Shown piece after piece: positions 19,398-28,759 of a DNA stretch of 64,000 bases (position 1 is its first letter; each line of letters opens with the position of its first letter). Source of the DNA: RFSX01 sp965248155. GTDB taxonomy: Bacteria > Bacteroidota > Bacteroidia > Chitinophagales > Saprospiraceae. Position numbers and translations under genes: made by a program. Where the stretch lies: NCBI GenBank assembly GCA_965248155.1, contig CBDFIO010000001.1, positions 1,426,001-1,490,000 of the forward strand, written 5' to 3'. The notes beneath the pieces were generated by a model that worked only from the letters and a program-made list of their open reading frames with translations, had not been told where the DNA came from and searched no databases.

Positions 19398-20243
19398 ATG
19401 CTCAAAGTATTTCAATATAGCAAATCATCAAAACATGTTCCCTTCATGTTGAACACAATTATCTTTTTGATGATGTGTTCGACACTTCTATTTCTTTTTT
19501 CATCAGAAAAAAATGAAGAAAACAAAAGTCAAGACAACTTTATACTTGAGCTTAAAAGTAATCTTCAAGAAAACAATGTTAACGCATTATTAAAACAAAT
19601 TCAGGATCATCCCCATGTCATTGCGAAGAGCGCTAAAATGATCAAAAAAGAATCAGCGCTTAAATATGCAGATTTGAAACTTGATCAATCTATCGTTGAC
19701 AATATGATTGATTCTGGAGTTCTAAAGGACGTAATCCAATTTCAAACAAAAGCTATTGAAGAAGGGGAGAAGAAAAATGCTTTTAAAGATTATGTTACAA
19801 AATTGGATGGAATCCAGGAGGTTGTATATTCTTCGCTTGAAAATCCTGCAAGTTTGCTGGGATCCGACTATTCGAATAAATTAAAACCCATTGCTGTTAT
19901 ATTAATATTACTCCTTACTTTACTGGTCATATTTATTTTGAAGTCTGAACTTCAAAAAACGAAATCAGAGATTAGAATGCTGTCCCTTTCAGGTGTTTCG
20001 GATCATTATTTAATTAACAAACTGAATGCTTCAATTACATTAAAGCTGATAAAGTCTTGGTTTTTGTCTGTTCTTCTATTTCTTGGTGCTTTTTATCTAA
20101 TCTTTAACCTGTTTCTTAAAATCAATTTGCAGTTTAGCATTCAAGATATTATCGTAGCTTTGATTTTCCCATTCATATTTTTGCTTATCAGTATGTCACT
20201 TTATGCAAGAAATTGGGCGAGTCATTTAATAAAGAGAATTTAA
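19398..20243 (+). CDS. ftsX: Cell division protein FtsX
   Basis: 281 aa permease-like protein. There is an N-terminal transmembrane helix (residues ~16-34), a large periplasmic domain (~35-165) that would activate peptidoglycan hydrolases, and three more membrane segments in the C-terminal half (from ~166, 215 and 250), the standard FtsX topology. FtsE is not adjacent, which is common in Bacteroidota. It is the first gene of a tight run with DUF3098, uppP and truB (gaps of 1, 6 and 0 nt), an order conserved in this phylum. Confidence 0.9.
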   Translation: MLKVFQYSKSSKHVPFMLNTIIFLMMCSTLLFLFSSEKNEENKSQDNFILELKSNLQENNVNALLKQIQDHPHVIAKSAKMIKKESALKYADLKLDQSIVDNMIDSGVLKDVIQFQTKAIEEGEKKNAFKDYVTKLDGIQEVVYSSLENPASLLGSDYSNKLKPIAVILILLLTLLVIFILKSELQKTKSEIRMLSLSGVSDHYLINKLNASITLKLIKSWFLSVLLFLGAFYLIFNLFLKINLQFSIQDIIVALIFPFIFLLISMSLYARNWASHLIKRI

Positions 20244-20244
20244 G

Positions 20245-20559
20245 ATGTCACAGAAAAAGAAAGTCGTTGTAACTACTAATAAAAAGGTTAAGGCTACTCA
20301 GTCAACAATAAAAACTGCTAAATCAAAAATTAAAACTGATTCTTCAGCAAGCACACTTATTTTTGGGAAGGAAAATTATAAATGGGTAGGTATTGGTATT
20401 GCCTTAATCGCCATCGGAATGCTTCTAATGATTGGAGGATTCAATGAAGATCCTGCTATATGGGATGAAAGCAAAATATATGGATTCAGAAGAACCGTAT
20501 TGGCACCTATAGTAATTCTATCAGGATTAGCTGTAGAGATTTATGCTATTTTCAAATAG
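20245..20559 (+). CDS. DUF3098 family small membrane protein
   Basis: 104 aa. A basic Lys/Thr-rich N-terminus (~40 residues) is followed by two hydrophobic helices joined by NEDPAIWDESKIYGFRR, which is diagnostic of DUF3098. Function is unknown. Its fixed position between ftsX and uppP suggests a role in the cell envelope or division. Confidence 0.85.
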   Translation: MSQKKKVVVTTNKKVKATQSTIKTAKSKIKTDSSASTLIFGKENYKWVGIGIALIAIGMLLMIGGFNEDPAIWDESKIYGFRRTVLAPIVILSGLAVEIYAIFK

Positions 20560-20565
20560 ATTTTT

Positions 20566-21363
20566 ATGTCAGATTTTCTAGAGGCCCTCATTCTTGGAAT
20601 TATCCAAGGGTTAACAGAGTTCTTACCTGTAAGTAGCAGCGGTCATCTTGAAATAGCAAAGTTCCTTTTTAATAATCAAGATTTAGCCGAACAAAGCTTA
20701 CTAACATCAATTTTACTCCATTTTGCTACTGCTTTAGCAACGGTTGTTGTATTTAGAAAAGACATTTTAAAGATACTACAAAATTTATTCTCCTCAGAAA
20801 ATAATCCAGACAAGCGTTTTGTGATATATATCATTATTAGCATGCTGCCGGCCGCAATAGTAGGATTCTTTTTTAATGAATTAATTGAGCAATTCTATCA
20901 GCAGAAAATCGTATTTGTTGGAATTATGCTTTTAATAACTGGATTGATACTTTTACTTTCTGAAAGACTGACAGTTCAATCTAATGAACTGAACATTACC
21001 AGGTCATTTATTATTGGCTTAAGCCAGGCATTTGCATTACTTCCTGGTATATCAAGATCAGGAGCAACGATAGGAACTTCCTTGCTTCTGGGCATTAATA
21101 AGAAACAAGCTGCCAGATTTTCGTTTCTTATGGTTGTTCCATTAATTTTTGGGAAGGTCGCAAAAGACATGTTAAGTGGAGATTTGATGGCAAACATGCC
21201 CGCAATAGATTACCTGGCAGTTGGATTCATAGCTGCCTTCATTTCTGGATTGTTGGCATGTACATGGATGTTGAAAATTGTCCAAAATTCGAAATTATTC
21301 TGGTTTGCGATCTATTGCTTTGTAGCAGGATCCGGCATTATTAGTTATTATCTTTTTACTTAA
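20566..21363 (+). CDS. uppP: Undecaprenyl-diphosphatase UppP (BacA)
   Basis: 265 aa polytopic membrane enzyme that dephosphorylates undecaprenyl pyrophosphate to recycle the lipid carrier for peptidoglycan and glycans. Family motifs are GIIQGLTEFLPVSSSGHLEI near the N-terminus, and the second conserved block LPGISRSGATIGTSLLLG at ~155-172. The last codon abuts the truB start. Confidence 0.97.
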   Translation: MSDFLEALILGIIQGLTEFLPVSSSGHLEIAKFLFNNQDLAEQSLLTSILLHFATALATVVVFRKDILKILQNLFSSENNPDKRFVIYIIISMLPAAIVGFFFNELIEQFYQQKIVFVGIMLLITGLILLLSERLTVQSNELNITRSFIIGLSQAFALLPGISRSGATIGTSLLLGINKKQAARFSFLMVVPLIFGKVAKDMLSGDLMANMPAIDYLAVGFIAAFISGLLACTWMLKIVQNSKLFWFAIYCFVAGSGIISYYLFT

Positions 21364-22080
21364 ATGAACATAATAAGCAAGGAAAATAATCCGCGTGAAA
21401 TTGATTATCGGGAAGGAGCAATTGTGCTAATTGACAAACCATTAGAGTGGACTTCATTTGATGTAGTCAACAAGTTAAGGTTTGCTCTAAAGACAAAATA
21501 TGACATTAAGAAAATTAAGGTTGGACATAATGGTACTTTAGATCCACTAGCAACAGGTCTGTTAATGATTTTTACCGGAAAGTACACCAAACGAATTCCA
21601 AACGAAGATAATCATGACAAAACTTATGAAGGGATAATTAAACTTGGAGCAACAACTGATAGTCTGGATACTGAAACCATAGAAAAAGATGTTCAGGCTT
21701 TCAATCATATTATTGAAGCCGATATAAAAGATGCTATGAGTACTTTCCTGGGTAAGTCTAATCAAGAGATTCCATTCTATTCAGCAACTAAAGTCAAAGG
21801 TCAGCGTATGTATAAGATGGCGCGACAAGGAAAAGTCATAGAAAAGAAATTTAAAGAAGTGGTTTTTCACACAATTGAACTCACAAATTATGAAGCTCCG
21901 TTTGTACATTTTAAATTAAGCTGCGGTAAAGGGACATATGTTCGGGCTTTTGCCAGAGATTTGGGAATAAAACTTAAAACTACTGCCTATCTTTACAAGC
22001 TTAGAAGAACTGAAATATCAAATTATTCAGTAAATAATGCGTTTGATATTAATAGTTTTTGTAACAATTTAAATTCCTAG
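21364..22080 (+). CDS. truB: tRNA pseudouridine(55) synthase TruB
   Basis: 238 aa. It makes pseudouridine at position 55 in the T-loop of tRNAs. The catalytic aspartate is Asp60 in KVGHNGTLDPLATGLL. The YKGIV-like block (TYEGIIKLG) and the RxxxVY-like GQRMYKMAR region follow. It lacks a PUA domain, as do most Bacteroidota TruB proteins. The start immediately follows the uppP stop codon, so translation is probably coupled. Confidence 0.96.
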   Translation: MNIISKENNPREIDYREGAIVLIDKPLEWTSFDVVNKLRFALKTKYDIKKIKVGHNGTLDPLATGLLMIFTGKYTKRIPNEDNHDKTYEGIIKLGATTDSLDTETIEKDVQAFNHIIEADIKDAMSTFLGKSNQEIPFYSATKVKGQRMYKMARQGKVIEKKFKEVVFHTIELTNYEAPFVHFKLSCGKGTYVRAFARDLGIKLKTTAYLYKLRRTEISNYSVNNAFDINSFCNNLNS

Positions 22081-22083
22081 ACA

Positions 22084-22998
22084 TTGAGTATCATCGTTAA
22101 AAATTTAACTAAGTCATATGGCCCACAAAAGGCCATTGATAATATTAGTTTTACTGCGAACAGCAATGAAATCCTAGGCCTTATTGGACCTAATGGAGCT
22201 GGCAAAACTACGACGATGAAAATCCTTACATGTTTCATGGCTCCAAGTACCGGAGAAGCAGAAATATTTGGCTTGAACATAAATTCGGACCAGGAAGAAA
22301 TAAAAAAGATCATTGGATACTTAGCAGAACATAATCCACTTTATGACAACATGTATGTCAAGGAATATCTTCTTTTTGTCAGTAAAATTCATAAGATACC
22401 GAATGCCGAATCGAGGATGAAGGAAGTAATAGATTTAGTGGGATTAGGTAAAGAACAGCATAAAAAAATCAATGAATTATCTAAAGGTTATAAACAAAGG
22501 GTAGGAATTGCTCAAGCTATAATACATAAGCCGAAAGTATTAATACTGGACGAACCCATCTCAGGTTTGGATCCCAATCAATTAATAGAAATCAGAAGTC
22601 TTGTTAGAGAATTAAGGAAAGACACTTGTATCATTTTCTCATCTCATATCTTACAGGAAATTGAATCTATCTGTGATCGTATCGTCATCTTATCAAAAGG
22701 AAAAATTATCACTAATGATTCATTAGAAAAATTGAGCAAGGAATTACAAGACGATATTTTTATAAGTCTTGAATTATTGAATCCTGTTCGTCCTGAAGAA
22801 TTAGAATCAATAAACGGGATCAGAAATGTTGAAGTAGTTAATGATAATACTTTTGTCATCAAGATCAATAATGACAAATCCGTTAGGTCTGAAATTTTTG
22901 ATTTTATTGTCAAAAACAACAATAAAATTCTTGAAATGAGTGTGAGACATGACAGCTTAGAGAACATTTTTAAATCCATGACGCAGTCAGACGCTTAA
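22084..22998 (+). CDS. gldA: Gliding-associated ABC transporter ATP-binding protein GldA
   Basis: 304 aa. Walker A is GPNGAGKT at 35-42, the signature is LSKGYKQR, Walker B is VLILDEPISGLDP and the switch is SSHIL. The start is a TTG; no in-frame ATG precedes the conserved N-terminus. GldA with GldF and GldG forms the ABC complex required for gliding in Flavobacterium johnsoniae, and the gldF and gldG neighbours here fix the identity. It follows truB by 3 nt. Confidence 0.93.
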   Translation: MSIIVKNLTKSYGPQKAIDNISFTANSNEILGLIGPNGAGKTTTMKILTCFMAPSTGEAEIFGLNINSDQEEIKKIIGYLAEHNPLYDNMYVKEYLLFVSKIHKIPNAESRMKEVIDLVGLGKEQHKKINELSKGYKQRVGIAQAIIHKPKVLILDEPISGLDPNQLIEIRSLVRELRKDTCIIFSSHILQEIESICDRIVILSKGKIITNDSLEKLSKELQDDIFISLELLNPVRPEELESINGIRNVEVVNDNTFVIKINNDKSVRSEIFDFIVKNNNKILEMSVRHDSLENIFKSMTQSDA

Positions 22999-22999
22999 T

Positions 23000-23731
23000 A
23001 TGTTAAGTATTTACTCTAAAGAAATAAAATCTTTTTTTAGCTCACTTACTGGGTATCTAGTGCTTCTCATATTTCTATTGATCACCAGTCTTTTTATGTG
23101 GGTTTTTTCAAATACTTCAATATTAAATTATAATTATGCTAGCCTCGGTCAATTGTTTTCAATTGGTCCTATAGTTTTCATGTTCTTGATTCCTGCTATT
23201 ACCATGCAATCATTTGCTGAAGAACAACAACATGGAACCATGGAATTCCTTTCTACAAAACCATTGTCAAATTTGGATATCATTCTTGGAAAGTATCTCG
23301 CTTGTCTCAGTCTTGTTGTTATCGCTTTAATTCCGACTTTGATATATTATTTTTCAATCATCCAATTAGGTTCCCCGGTTGGAAACATTGATAATGGAGG
23401 TGTTATAGGATCATATGCAGGATTGATATTGTTAGGTGCTGTGTTTACTGCTATAGGACTGTTTATGTCTAGTCTTACGAATAATCAAATAGTCGCATTT
23501 ATTCTTTCTGCTTTTTGTTGTTTTTTCATTTTTGGGGCATTTGAATTTATAAGTAATATGCCTGTCTTTTATGGTAAATCCGATGACTTGGTGAAGTACT
23601 TTGGGATTGAATATCACTACGATAATATTAGTAAAGGAAGAATAGATACTAAGGAAATCGTTTATTTTCTTTCGGTCATTATATTTTTTCTTTGGATGAA
23701 TTTTATCTCATTAGAAAGTAAGAGAAAATAA
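23000..23731 (+). CDS. gldF: Gliding-associated ABC transporter permease GldF
   Basis: 243 aa with about six membrane helices. The N-terminal block MLSIYSKEIKSFFSSLTGYLVL and the loop FAEEQQHGTMEFLSTKPLS, linking the permease to the ATPase, are typical of GldF. The gene starts 1 nt after gldA and its stop overlaps the gldG start. Confidence 0.93.
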   Translation: MLSIYSKEIKSFFSSLTGYLVLLIFLLITSLFMWVFSNTSILNYNYASLGQLFSIGPIVFMFLIPAITMQSFAEEQQHGTMEFLSTKPLSNLDIILGKYLACLSLVVIALIPTLIYYFSIIQLGSPVGNIDNGGVIGSYAGLILLGAVFTAIGLFMSSLTNNQIVAFILSAFCCFFIFGAFEFISNMPVFYGKSDDLVKYFGIEYHYDNISKGRIDTKEIVYFLSVIIFFLWMNFISLESKRK

Positions 23732-25434
23732 TGGATAAAAACTCAAAAAAATATATAATCCAAACCGTCATCCTGATTGGGATTCTGATCATAATAAATG
23801 CCATCGCAAGACAAGTAAATGGCTTCATTGACTTGACTGAAGATAAGAGATTTACCCTCACGGAATCTACAACTCAATTATTAGATGATGTTGATGACAT
23901 TATATTTATTGATGTACTATTGGAAGGTGATCTTACTTCCAGCTTTAAAAGATTAAAAAATAGAACCGAGGAAATAATCAAACAATTCAGAACCTCCAAT
24001 CCTTTAGTTGAATACAGGTTTACAAATCCTTCTCAAGGATCAATTAAAGAAATAAATCAGTTAAGACAAGAATTGTCAAAAGAAGGAATATACCCAACCA
24101 ACTTATTTGTAACTGAAGGATCACAAAGAGTAGAAAAACTTATATATCCCTACGCAATAATAAAATATGGAGATAGAAAAATTCCGGTTAATTTACTGGA
24201 GGCCATGTCTAAGGGAGAATCCGAAGATCAAGCATTAAACAAATCTGTCAAACTGCTTGAATACAAATTAGCCAGTGCCATTTCTAAACTCTTCAAAAAA
24301 GATCAACCTATAATAATTTTTACAGAAGGTCAAGGTGAGCTGAGCGATGATCAGACCGCCAAACTGGAAACCGATCTTAGTTCAACCGTAATAACCGGCA
24401 GAATAAATCTTGACAGTATCTACGAACTAGATTCCAAAATCAACATTCTTATAGTAGCAAAACCGATGACCTCTTTTAGTGTGCGAGATAAGTTTATTAT
24501 TGATCAATATATAATGAACGGTGGAAAGGTGATTTGGCTGATCGACCAATTTGCGGTCAACCTGGATAGCATAAACAACTATGGGGTCTATATTCCAAAA
24601 ACGATTGAGCATAATCTTGATGATATTTTCTTTAAATATGGGATTAGAATCAATAAAGACTTGATACTCGATCTTGAAAACAGCAAGATTCCACAAGTAA
24701 TCGGAATGCAAGGTGGTCAAGCACAACAAGAATTATTCTCTTGGGTATACCACCCACTTCTTCAATCGAATTCTCAGAATCCAATTGTGAAAAATATAGA
24801 TAGGGTTAGCTCAACTTTCACGAGCTCTATCAGCTCACTGGATAGTCCATTAGATCTAAGTCAATCTGTTTTGCTGGCTAGTTCAAGGAACAGTAGATAT
24901 CAAGTATATCCTATGAGATTATCATTTGATATCCTCAAATTAGAGCAGAACAGGGATTCTTATAATAAGTCGTTTTTACCAGCAGCCGTTTTAGTTGAGG
25001 GTGAGTTTGAAAGTCATTACAAGAATCGAGTTTCAGAACAGATGAATGAAACACTTAAAAAGATTAATAGTGAATTCAAGGAAAAGAGCCCACGAACTTC
25101 TCAGATTTTTGTTGGAGACGGAGATATTATTAAAAACCTCTATGATGCACAAAGAGGGAGAATTAGTCCAATAGGATTTAACAAATGGGAAGGAATTACC
25201 TATTCCGGAAATAGTGATTTCATCATGAATGCAATAGATTATCTCCTTGATGATTATGGCTTAATTGAAGCCAGATCAAAAAATATTAAATTAAGATTAC
25301 TCGATCAAGCTAAACTTCAATCAGAAAAACTTAAGTGGCAGATTATCAATGTTTTATCGCCTGTGATCATTGTAATATTTAGTGGTCTGTTTTTTGGGTT
25401 CTACAGAAAAAGAAAGTACGCTACAAAGCTTTAA
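23731..25434 (+). CDS. gldG: Gliding-associated ABC transporter substrate-binding protein GldG
   Basis: 567 aa. An N-terminal transmembrane helix (residues ~10-27) is followed by the GldG motif RFTLTESTTQLLDDVDD, a large periplasmic part and a C-terminal transmembrane helix (IINVLSPVIIVIFSGLFFGFYRKRKY). The start overlaps the gldF stop (TAATG), showing translational coupling. Its 3' end overlaps the convergent SRPBCC gene by 4 nt. Confidence 0.93.
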   Translation: MDKNSKKYIIQTVILIGILIIINAIARQVNGFIDLTEDKRFTLTESTTQLLDDVDDIIFIDVLLEGDLTSSFKRLKNRTEEIIKQFRTSNPLVEYRFTNPSQGSIKEINQLRQELSKEGIYPTNLFVTEGSQRVEKLIYPYAIIKYGDRKIPVNLLEAMSKGESEDQALNKSVKLLEYKLASAISKLFKKDQPIIIFTEGQGELSDDQTAKLETDLSSTVITGRINLDSIYELDSKINILIVAKPMTSFSVRDKFIIDQYIMNGGKVIWLIDQFAVNLDSINNYGVYIPKTIEHNLDDIFFKYGIRINKDLILDLENSKIPQVIGMQGGQAQQELFSWVYHPLLQSNSQNPIVKNIDRVSSTFTSSISSLDSPLDLSQSVLLASSRNSRYQVYPMRLSFDILKLEQNRDSYNKSFLPAAVLVEGEFESHYKNRVSEQMNETLKKINSEFKEKSPRTSQIFVGDGDIIKNLYDAQRGRISPIGFNKWEGITYSGNSDFIMNAIDYLLDDYGLIEARSKNIKLRLLDQAKLQSEKLKWQIINVLSPVIIVIFSGLFFGFYRKRKYATKL

Positions 25435-25868
25435 TTTTCAAGATATTTTTTAAGCATTATCAATGCTTCAGGCCATCCATCAAGAACGGCTTGATAGTAC
25501 CAATTCCATGTTTTCCCTTTTTTAAAGCCTCCCTGTCTGATTTTCAAAATGGAGTAATTTGATTTCTCTTCTATGTCATAGCGTAAACTACACGGACCAA
25601 TAATCGGTTTTTCAGAATTGATATATAACATATTCTCTAACTCAAGATGAGAACGTTTATCATAGAATTTTATCCTTCCTGAAGAAATGAATTTAATTCC
25701 ATGTTTAGATTTGAGCCAGGTTATTGTATATAAGCCGCCGTCCTTTTTTTCTATGAATGCTGAATCGACACCCCACCATTCTTTAAGATGTTTAAAATCC
25801 AGCAACGCAGATAAAATACTTGCTGCATCTGATTTGATCCTTATCTGAGATTCTACAAATCGTTGCAT
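25431..25868 (-). CDS. SRPBCC (START-like) domain protein
   Basis: 145 aa. The pattern IxxxAxxILSALLDFKHLKEWWGVDSAFIE, then the beta-strands and a C-terminal helix with WNWYYQAVLDGWPEALIMLKKYL, matches AHSA1/polyketide cyclase-like SRPBCC proteins, which bind hydrophobic ligands. There are no signals for export. The ligand is unknown. It lies 8 nt downstream of the cytochrome gene on the same strand. Confidence 0.8.
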   Translation of the reverse strand: MQRFVESQIRIKSDAASILSALLDFKHLKEWWGVDSAFIEKKDGGLYTITWLKSKHGIKFISSGRIKFYDKRSHLELENMLYINSEKPIIGPCSLRYDIEEKSNYSILKIRQGGFKKGKTWNWYYQAVLDGWPEALIMLKKYLEN

Positions 25869-25876
25869 ATGGCAAG

Positions 25877-26269
25877 TTAATTAATCTCCTTCAATTCAGA
25901 ACAAACTGAAAGCGCCTCGTGGGTCTGATCAATCGTAATAATAGTATCCAGATCGTTCAAGTCGTTCAATATATAATTAATGACATTTGTAATATCGATA
26001 TCGGTGATTTCCGTATTTGCTTCCATTTGAAAAATCGAATCCGGATTATAAATTCCATTTCTAATCAGGCATGAAATATTGGGATCGGAGTCTAGGTAGG
26101 GTTCATCGAAGAATAAATCAGGAACTATGCTTTTGATTCCGGTTCCATCATCCATATGACATGCCGAGCAATATTTTTGATAACTTCTTTTACCATGTTT
26201 GAATTTCTCCTGAGTACAGGAAAAGAAGATTAGAATATAAATAATGAAGAATTTACTCAGTAGGTTCAT
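25877..26269 (-). CDS. Small c-type cytochrome lipoprotein
   Basis: 130 aa. The lipoprotein signal ends in IFFSC (Cys18). A single haem-binding site CSACH lies at residues 34-38 (RSYQKYCSACHMDDGTG), as in class I cytochromes. The distal Met may be in IFQMEAN, though the usual MP dipeptide is absent. It overlaps the SCO gene by 17 nt, so the two are coupled. It probably passes electrons in the periplasm. Confidence 0.9.
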   Translation of the reverse strand: MNLLSKFFIIYILIFFSCTQEKFKHGKRSYQKYCSACHMDDGTGIKSIVPDLFFDEPYLDSDPNISCLIRNGIYNPDSIFQMEANTEITDIDITNVINYILNDLNDLDTIITIDQTHEALSVCSELKEIN

Positions 26270-26873
26270 ATTCTTTTAAAAGCCTATCAATGTCTCTTAA
26301 AAATTTTGTCACATCATCCGGATCGGTGCCTTCAGCAAATGCCCTAACATGCCTTTCGGTATCAACAAGAATAATCTTGCCAGAATGGTCAAAGCCTCCA
26401 GGGGCATCTTCATCTTCATATGCAGCCACAAAGTAATCTTCCGCTATTTCAAGTATTGAATCTTTGTCACCAGTCAAAAAGATCCATTTTTCATTTTTAA
26501 CTTCAAGATTACGAGCATATAGTTTCAATCTTTCCGGTGTATCTCTCACCGGATCAATTGTATGACTTACCAATTTAATTTTTTCATTGTCCTCATACTT
26601 GTCATATATGCGGAGCATTTGCTTTTTTACTTTTGGGCAAATAGATGGACAAGACATAAAAAAGAAATCTGCGACATACAAATAGGGTTCTAAGGATTGA
26701 TTAGAAACCTTCTGACTATCTTGATTCATGAAGGTGAAATCAGGTATTTCATGCAGTAATGTATCCCCATTTACAATTTCGAATCTTCCGATAATTGGCA
26801 ACTTCTCATTATTAGTAGAACAAGAAATGAAGGCAGTTAGCAATATTAAAGTGGCAAAGAGATAGTTATTCAT
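26253..26873 (-). CDS. SCO1/SenC family copper chaperone, lipoprotein
   Basis: 206 aa. The lipoprotein signal ends in TAFISC (Cys18). The thioredoxin-fold domain keeps all three copper ligands: Cys75 and Cys79 in FFMSCPSICP, and His163 in GGFDHSGKIILVD. SCO proteins deliver copper to the CuA site of cytochrome oxidase or reduce its thiols. It is coupled to the upstream lipoprotein gene (8-nt overlap) and the downstream cytochrome. Confidence 0.94.
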   Translation of the reverse strand: MNNYLFATLILLTAFISCSTNNEKLPIIGRFEIVNGDTLLHEIPDFTFMNQDSQKVSNQSLEPYLYVADFFFMSCPSICPKVKKQMLRIYDKYEDNEKIKLVSHTIDPVRDTPERLKLYARNLEVKNEKWIFLTGDKDSILEIAEDYFVAAYEDEDAPGGFDHSGKIILVDTERHVRAFAEGTDPDDVTKFLRDIDRLLKEYEPTE

Positions 26874-27258
26874 TGGATTGTAAATTAAGATAATTTCTTG
26901 CGGCTAAAATTGACGATTTCATTTCAACGCTTACTTTATCGATTTTGATTTTTTCTTTAGACAAATAATCTAACTGAGCTTCAACATCTTTGCTTTTATC
27001 AGGTTTGAAATCAGCCATCCAGGACATCATCATTTCATCAGCATTCGCAAGGTCAGATATCATAGATTGAGACAGAGAATCCTGTTCTTCGAGTTTTTTG
27101 ATCTGCCTTTTTAATTTATTTATTGTTGAAATCTCAGGCATGACCTCATCATGAACAAACATAACTTCATCATACATTTTCTGAACATTTGGATCTTCAA
27201 AATTAGCCCTGCAGGAAAACAAGAAAGTAAAAATCAATATGCTTAACATTAGTCTCAT
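26866..27258 (-). CDS. Small coiled-coil lipoprotein, first gene of the SCO operon
   Basis: 130 aa. The lipoprotein signal ends in TFLFSC (Cys16). The rest is helical and charged, with a likely coiled coil at ~45-70 (INKLKRQIKKLEEQDSLSQS) and the phrase MMMSWMADFKPD. Similar small lipoproteins are found beside SCO genes in other Bacteroidota but have no known function. Methionines around MMMSWM could in principle bind copper; this is only a guess. Confidence 0.75.
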   Translation of the reverse strand: MRLMLSILIFTFLFSCRANFEDPNVQKMYDEVMFVHDEVMPEISTINKLKRQIKKLEEQDSLSQSMISDLANADEMMMSWMADFKPDKSKDVEAQLDYLSKEKIKIDKVSVEMKSSILAARNYLNLQSNE

Positions 27259-27290
27259 AACTATAGAACTTCTTTAGATAAATTTTGTTT

Positions 27291-27342
27291 CAAAAATAAG
27301 CTGATTGTTCAATATAATATTAAGTAATTCAAATTAAATTTG
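27291..27342. promoter_or_regulatory. Divergent -7 boxes between the SCO operon and the cryptochrome gene
   Basis: Two exact TAnnTTTG boxes point away from each other: TATTTTTG on the minus strand (27291-27298) for the SCO operon and TAAATTTG on the plus strand (27335-27342) for the cryptochrome gene. Neither has a TTG at the ideal distance, so each is a partial match. Confidence 0.4.
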
Positions 27343-27355
27343 AGTTAGTATAATT

Positions 27356-28759
27356 ATGAAAAGGTCAATCCTCTGGTTTAGAAACGATTTAAGGCTTCAT
27401 GATAATGAAGCACTTCTCGATGCCATTAAGCATAACGATGAGATCATTCCCCTTTTCATTATTGATCCAAGGATATTTAAGGGAAAAACTCGCTTTGGAT
27501 TCAGAAAAAGTCACAGACACCGTTCTCAATTTATTTTGGATGGACTTCATGATTTAAGAGATAAACTCAAAGCTTTAAATTCTAATTTATATATAAGAGA
27601 AGGATATCCTGAAGAAATAATTCCAGCTATTGCACGTCATTGTAAAACCAGTTATATCTACTGCAACAGAGAAAGAACTGAAGAAGAAGTGAGTGTTCAG
27701 GATAAACTCGAACAAAATCTTTGGAGTATAGGTCAAGAGATCAGGTATTTCAGAGGGAAAATGCTTTACTATACAGCTGATCTCCCATTTCCAATAACAC
27801 ATTGTCCAGACCAATTCGCAAACTTTAGAAAAGAAGTAGAACGTTTTGTTTCAGTACGTACTCCACTAGAAAATCCTCATAATAATCTTACTGCACTGAC
27901 ACCGGAATTAGAAGAAGGACAAATTCCCGTAATAAGCGATTTTGGATTTGAAAATCATGAAACTGATAAGGGGGAAAAATTTAAAGGTGGCGAAGGCGCA
28001 GCTTTAGCGCACCTCAATTACTATCTCTGGGAATCAGATAGCATCAAGAATTATAAGGAGGCAAAAAATGGCTTGTCTGGAAGAAATTTTTCAAGCAAAC
28101 TCGGCCCTTACTTGTCTAATGGTTGTCTGTCACCAAAATCTGTGTACCATGAAATTCAAAAATATGAAAATGAAAGAGGGGCTAACGATTCTACATATGA
28201 ATTAAAATTTGAATTACTATGGAGGGACTTTTTTCGATTCATGGGTAAGAAACATGGAAACAAAATATTTCAATTGAGTGGTACGAAAGGACAGAATCCA
28301 GAATATCATCTTGTGAACCCAACTATATTTAATAAATGGAAATCAGGAAAAACGGGTGTTCCCCTAATTGATGCAAGCATGAATGAACTCAATGAAACAG
28401 GATTTTTATCTAATAGAGCGCGGCAATTAGTTGCCTCTTTCTTAGTAAAAGATATGAAGATCAATTGGTTGATGGGTGCAGAATATTTTGAGTCAATGCT
28501 TATTGATTATGATCCGTGTAGTAATTATGGAAATTGGAATTATGTTGCTGGAGTTGGAGTAGATTCAAGAGAAGACAGATATTTCAATATTCCTTCTCAA
28601 GCCAAAAAATATGACCCAGAAGCTAAGTATATTAAATATTGGTTACCTGAACTCAAAAATATCGATGCCGAACTATTATTTAATCCATTTAATATCGAGT
28701 CAAGCGAGACATTGAGTAAGAACTACATCCAACCTTGTGTCCATATTAAAAATTGGTAG
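27356..28759 (+). CDS. DASH-type cryptochrome/photolyase
   Basis: 467 aa. The N-terminal photolyase domain begins SILWFRNDLRLHDNEALLDA. The C-terminal FAD domain contains LLWRDFFRFMGKKHGNKIF, PLIDASMNELNETGFLSNRARQ and DYDPCSNYGNWNYVAGVGVD; this wording (SNRARQ, YDPCSNYGNW, DPEAKYIKYWLPEL) is typical of the DASH clade, which binds FAD and a folate antenna and repairs CPDs in single-stranded DNA. The 3' end overlaps the convergent MFS gene by 14 nt. Confidence 0.94.
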   Translation: MKRSILWFRNDLRLHDNEALLDAIKHNDEIIPLFIIDPRIFKGKTRFGFRKSHRHRSQFILDGLHDLRDKLKALNSNLYIREGYPEEIIPAIARHCKTSYIYCNRERTEEEVSVQDKLEQNLWSIGQEIRYFRGKMLYYTADLPFPITHCPDQFANFRKEVERFVSVRTPLENPHNNLTALTPELEEGQIPVISDFGFENHETDKGEKFKGGEGAALAHLNYYLWESDSIKNYKEAKNGLSGRNFSSKLGPYLSNGCLSPKSVYHEIQKYENERGANDSTYELKFELLWRDFFRFMGKKHGNKIFQLSGTKGQNPEYHLVNPTIFNKWKSGKTGVPLIDASMNELNETGFLSNRARQLVASFLVKDMKINWLMGAEYFESMLIDYDPCSNYGNWNYVAGVGVDSREDRYFNIPSQAKKYDPEAKYIKYWLPELKNIDAELLFNPFNIESSETLSKNYIQPCVHIKNW

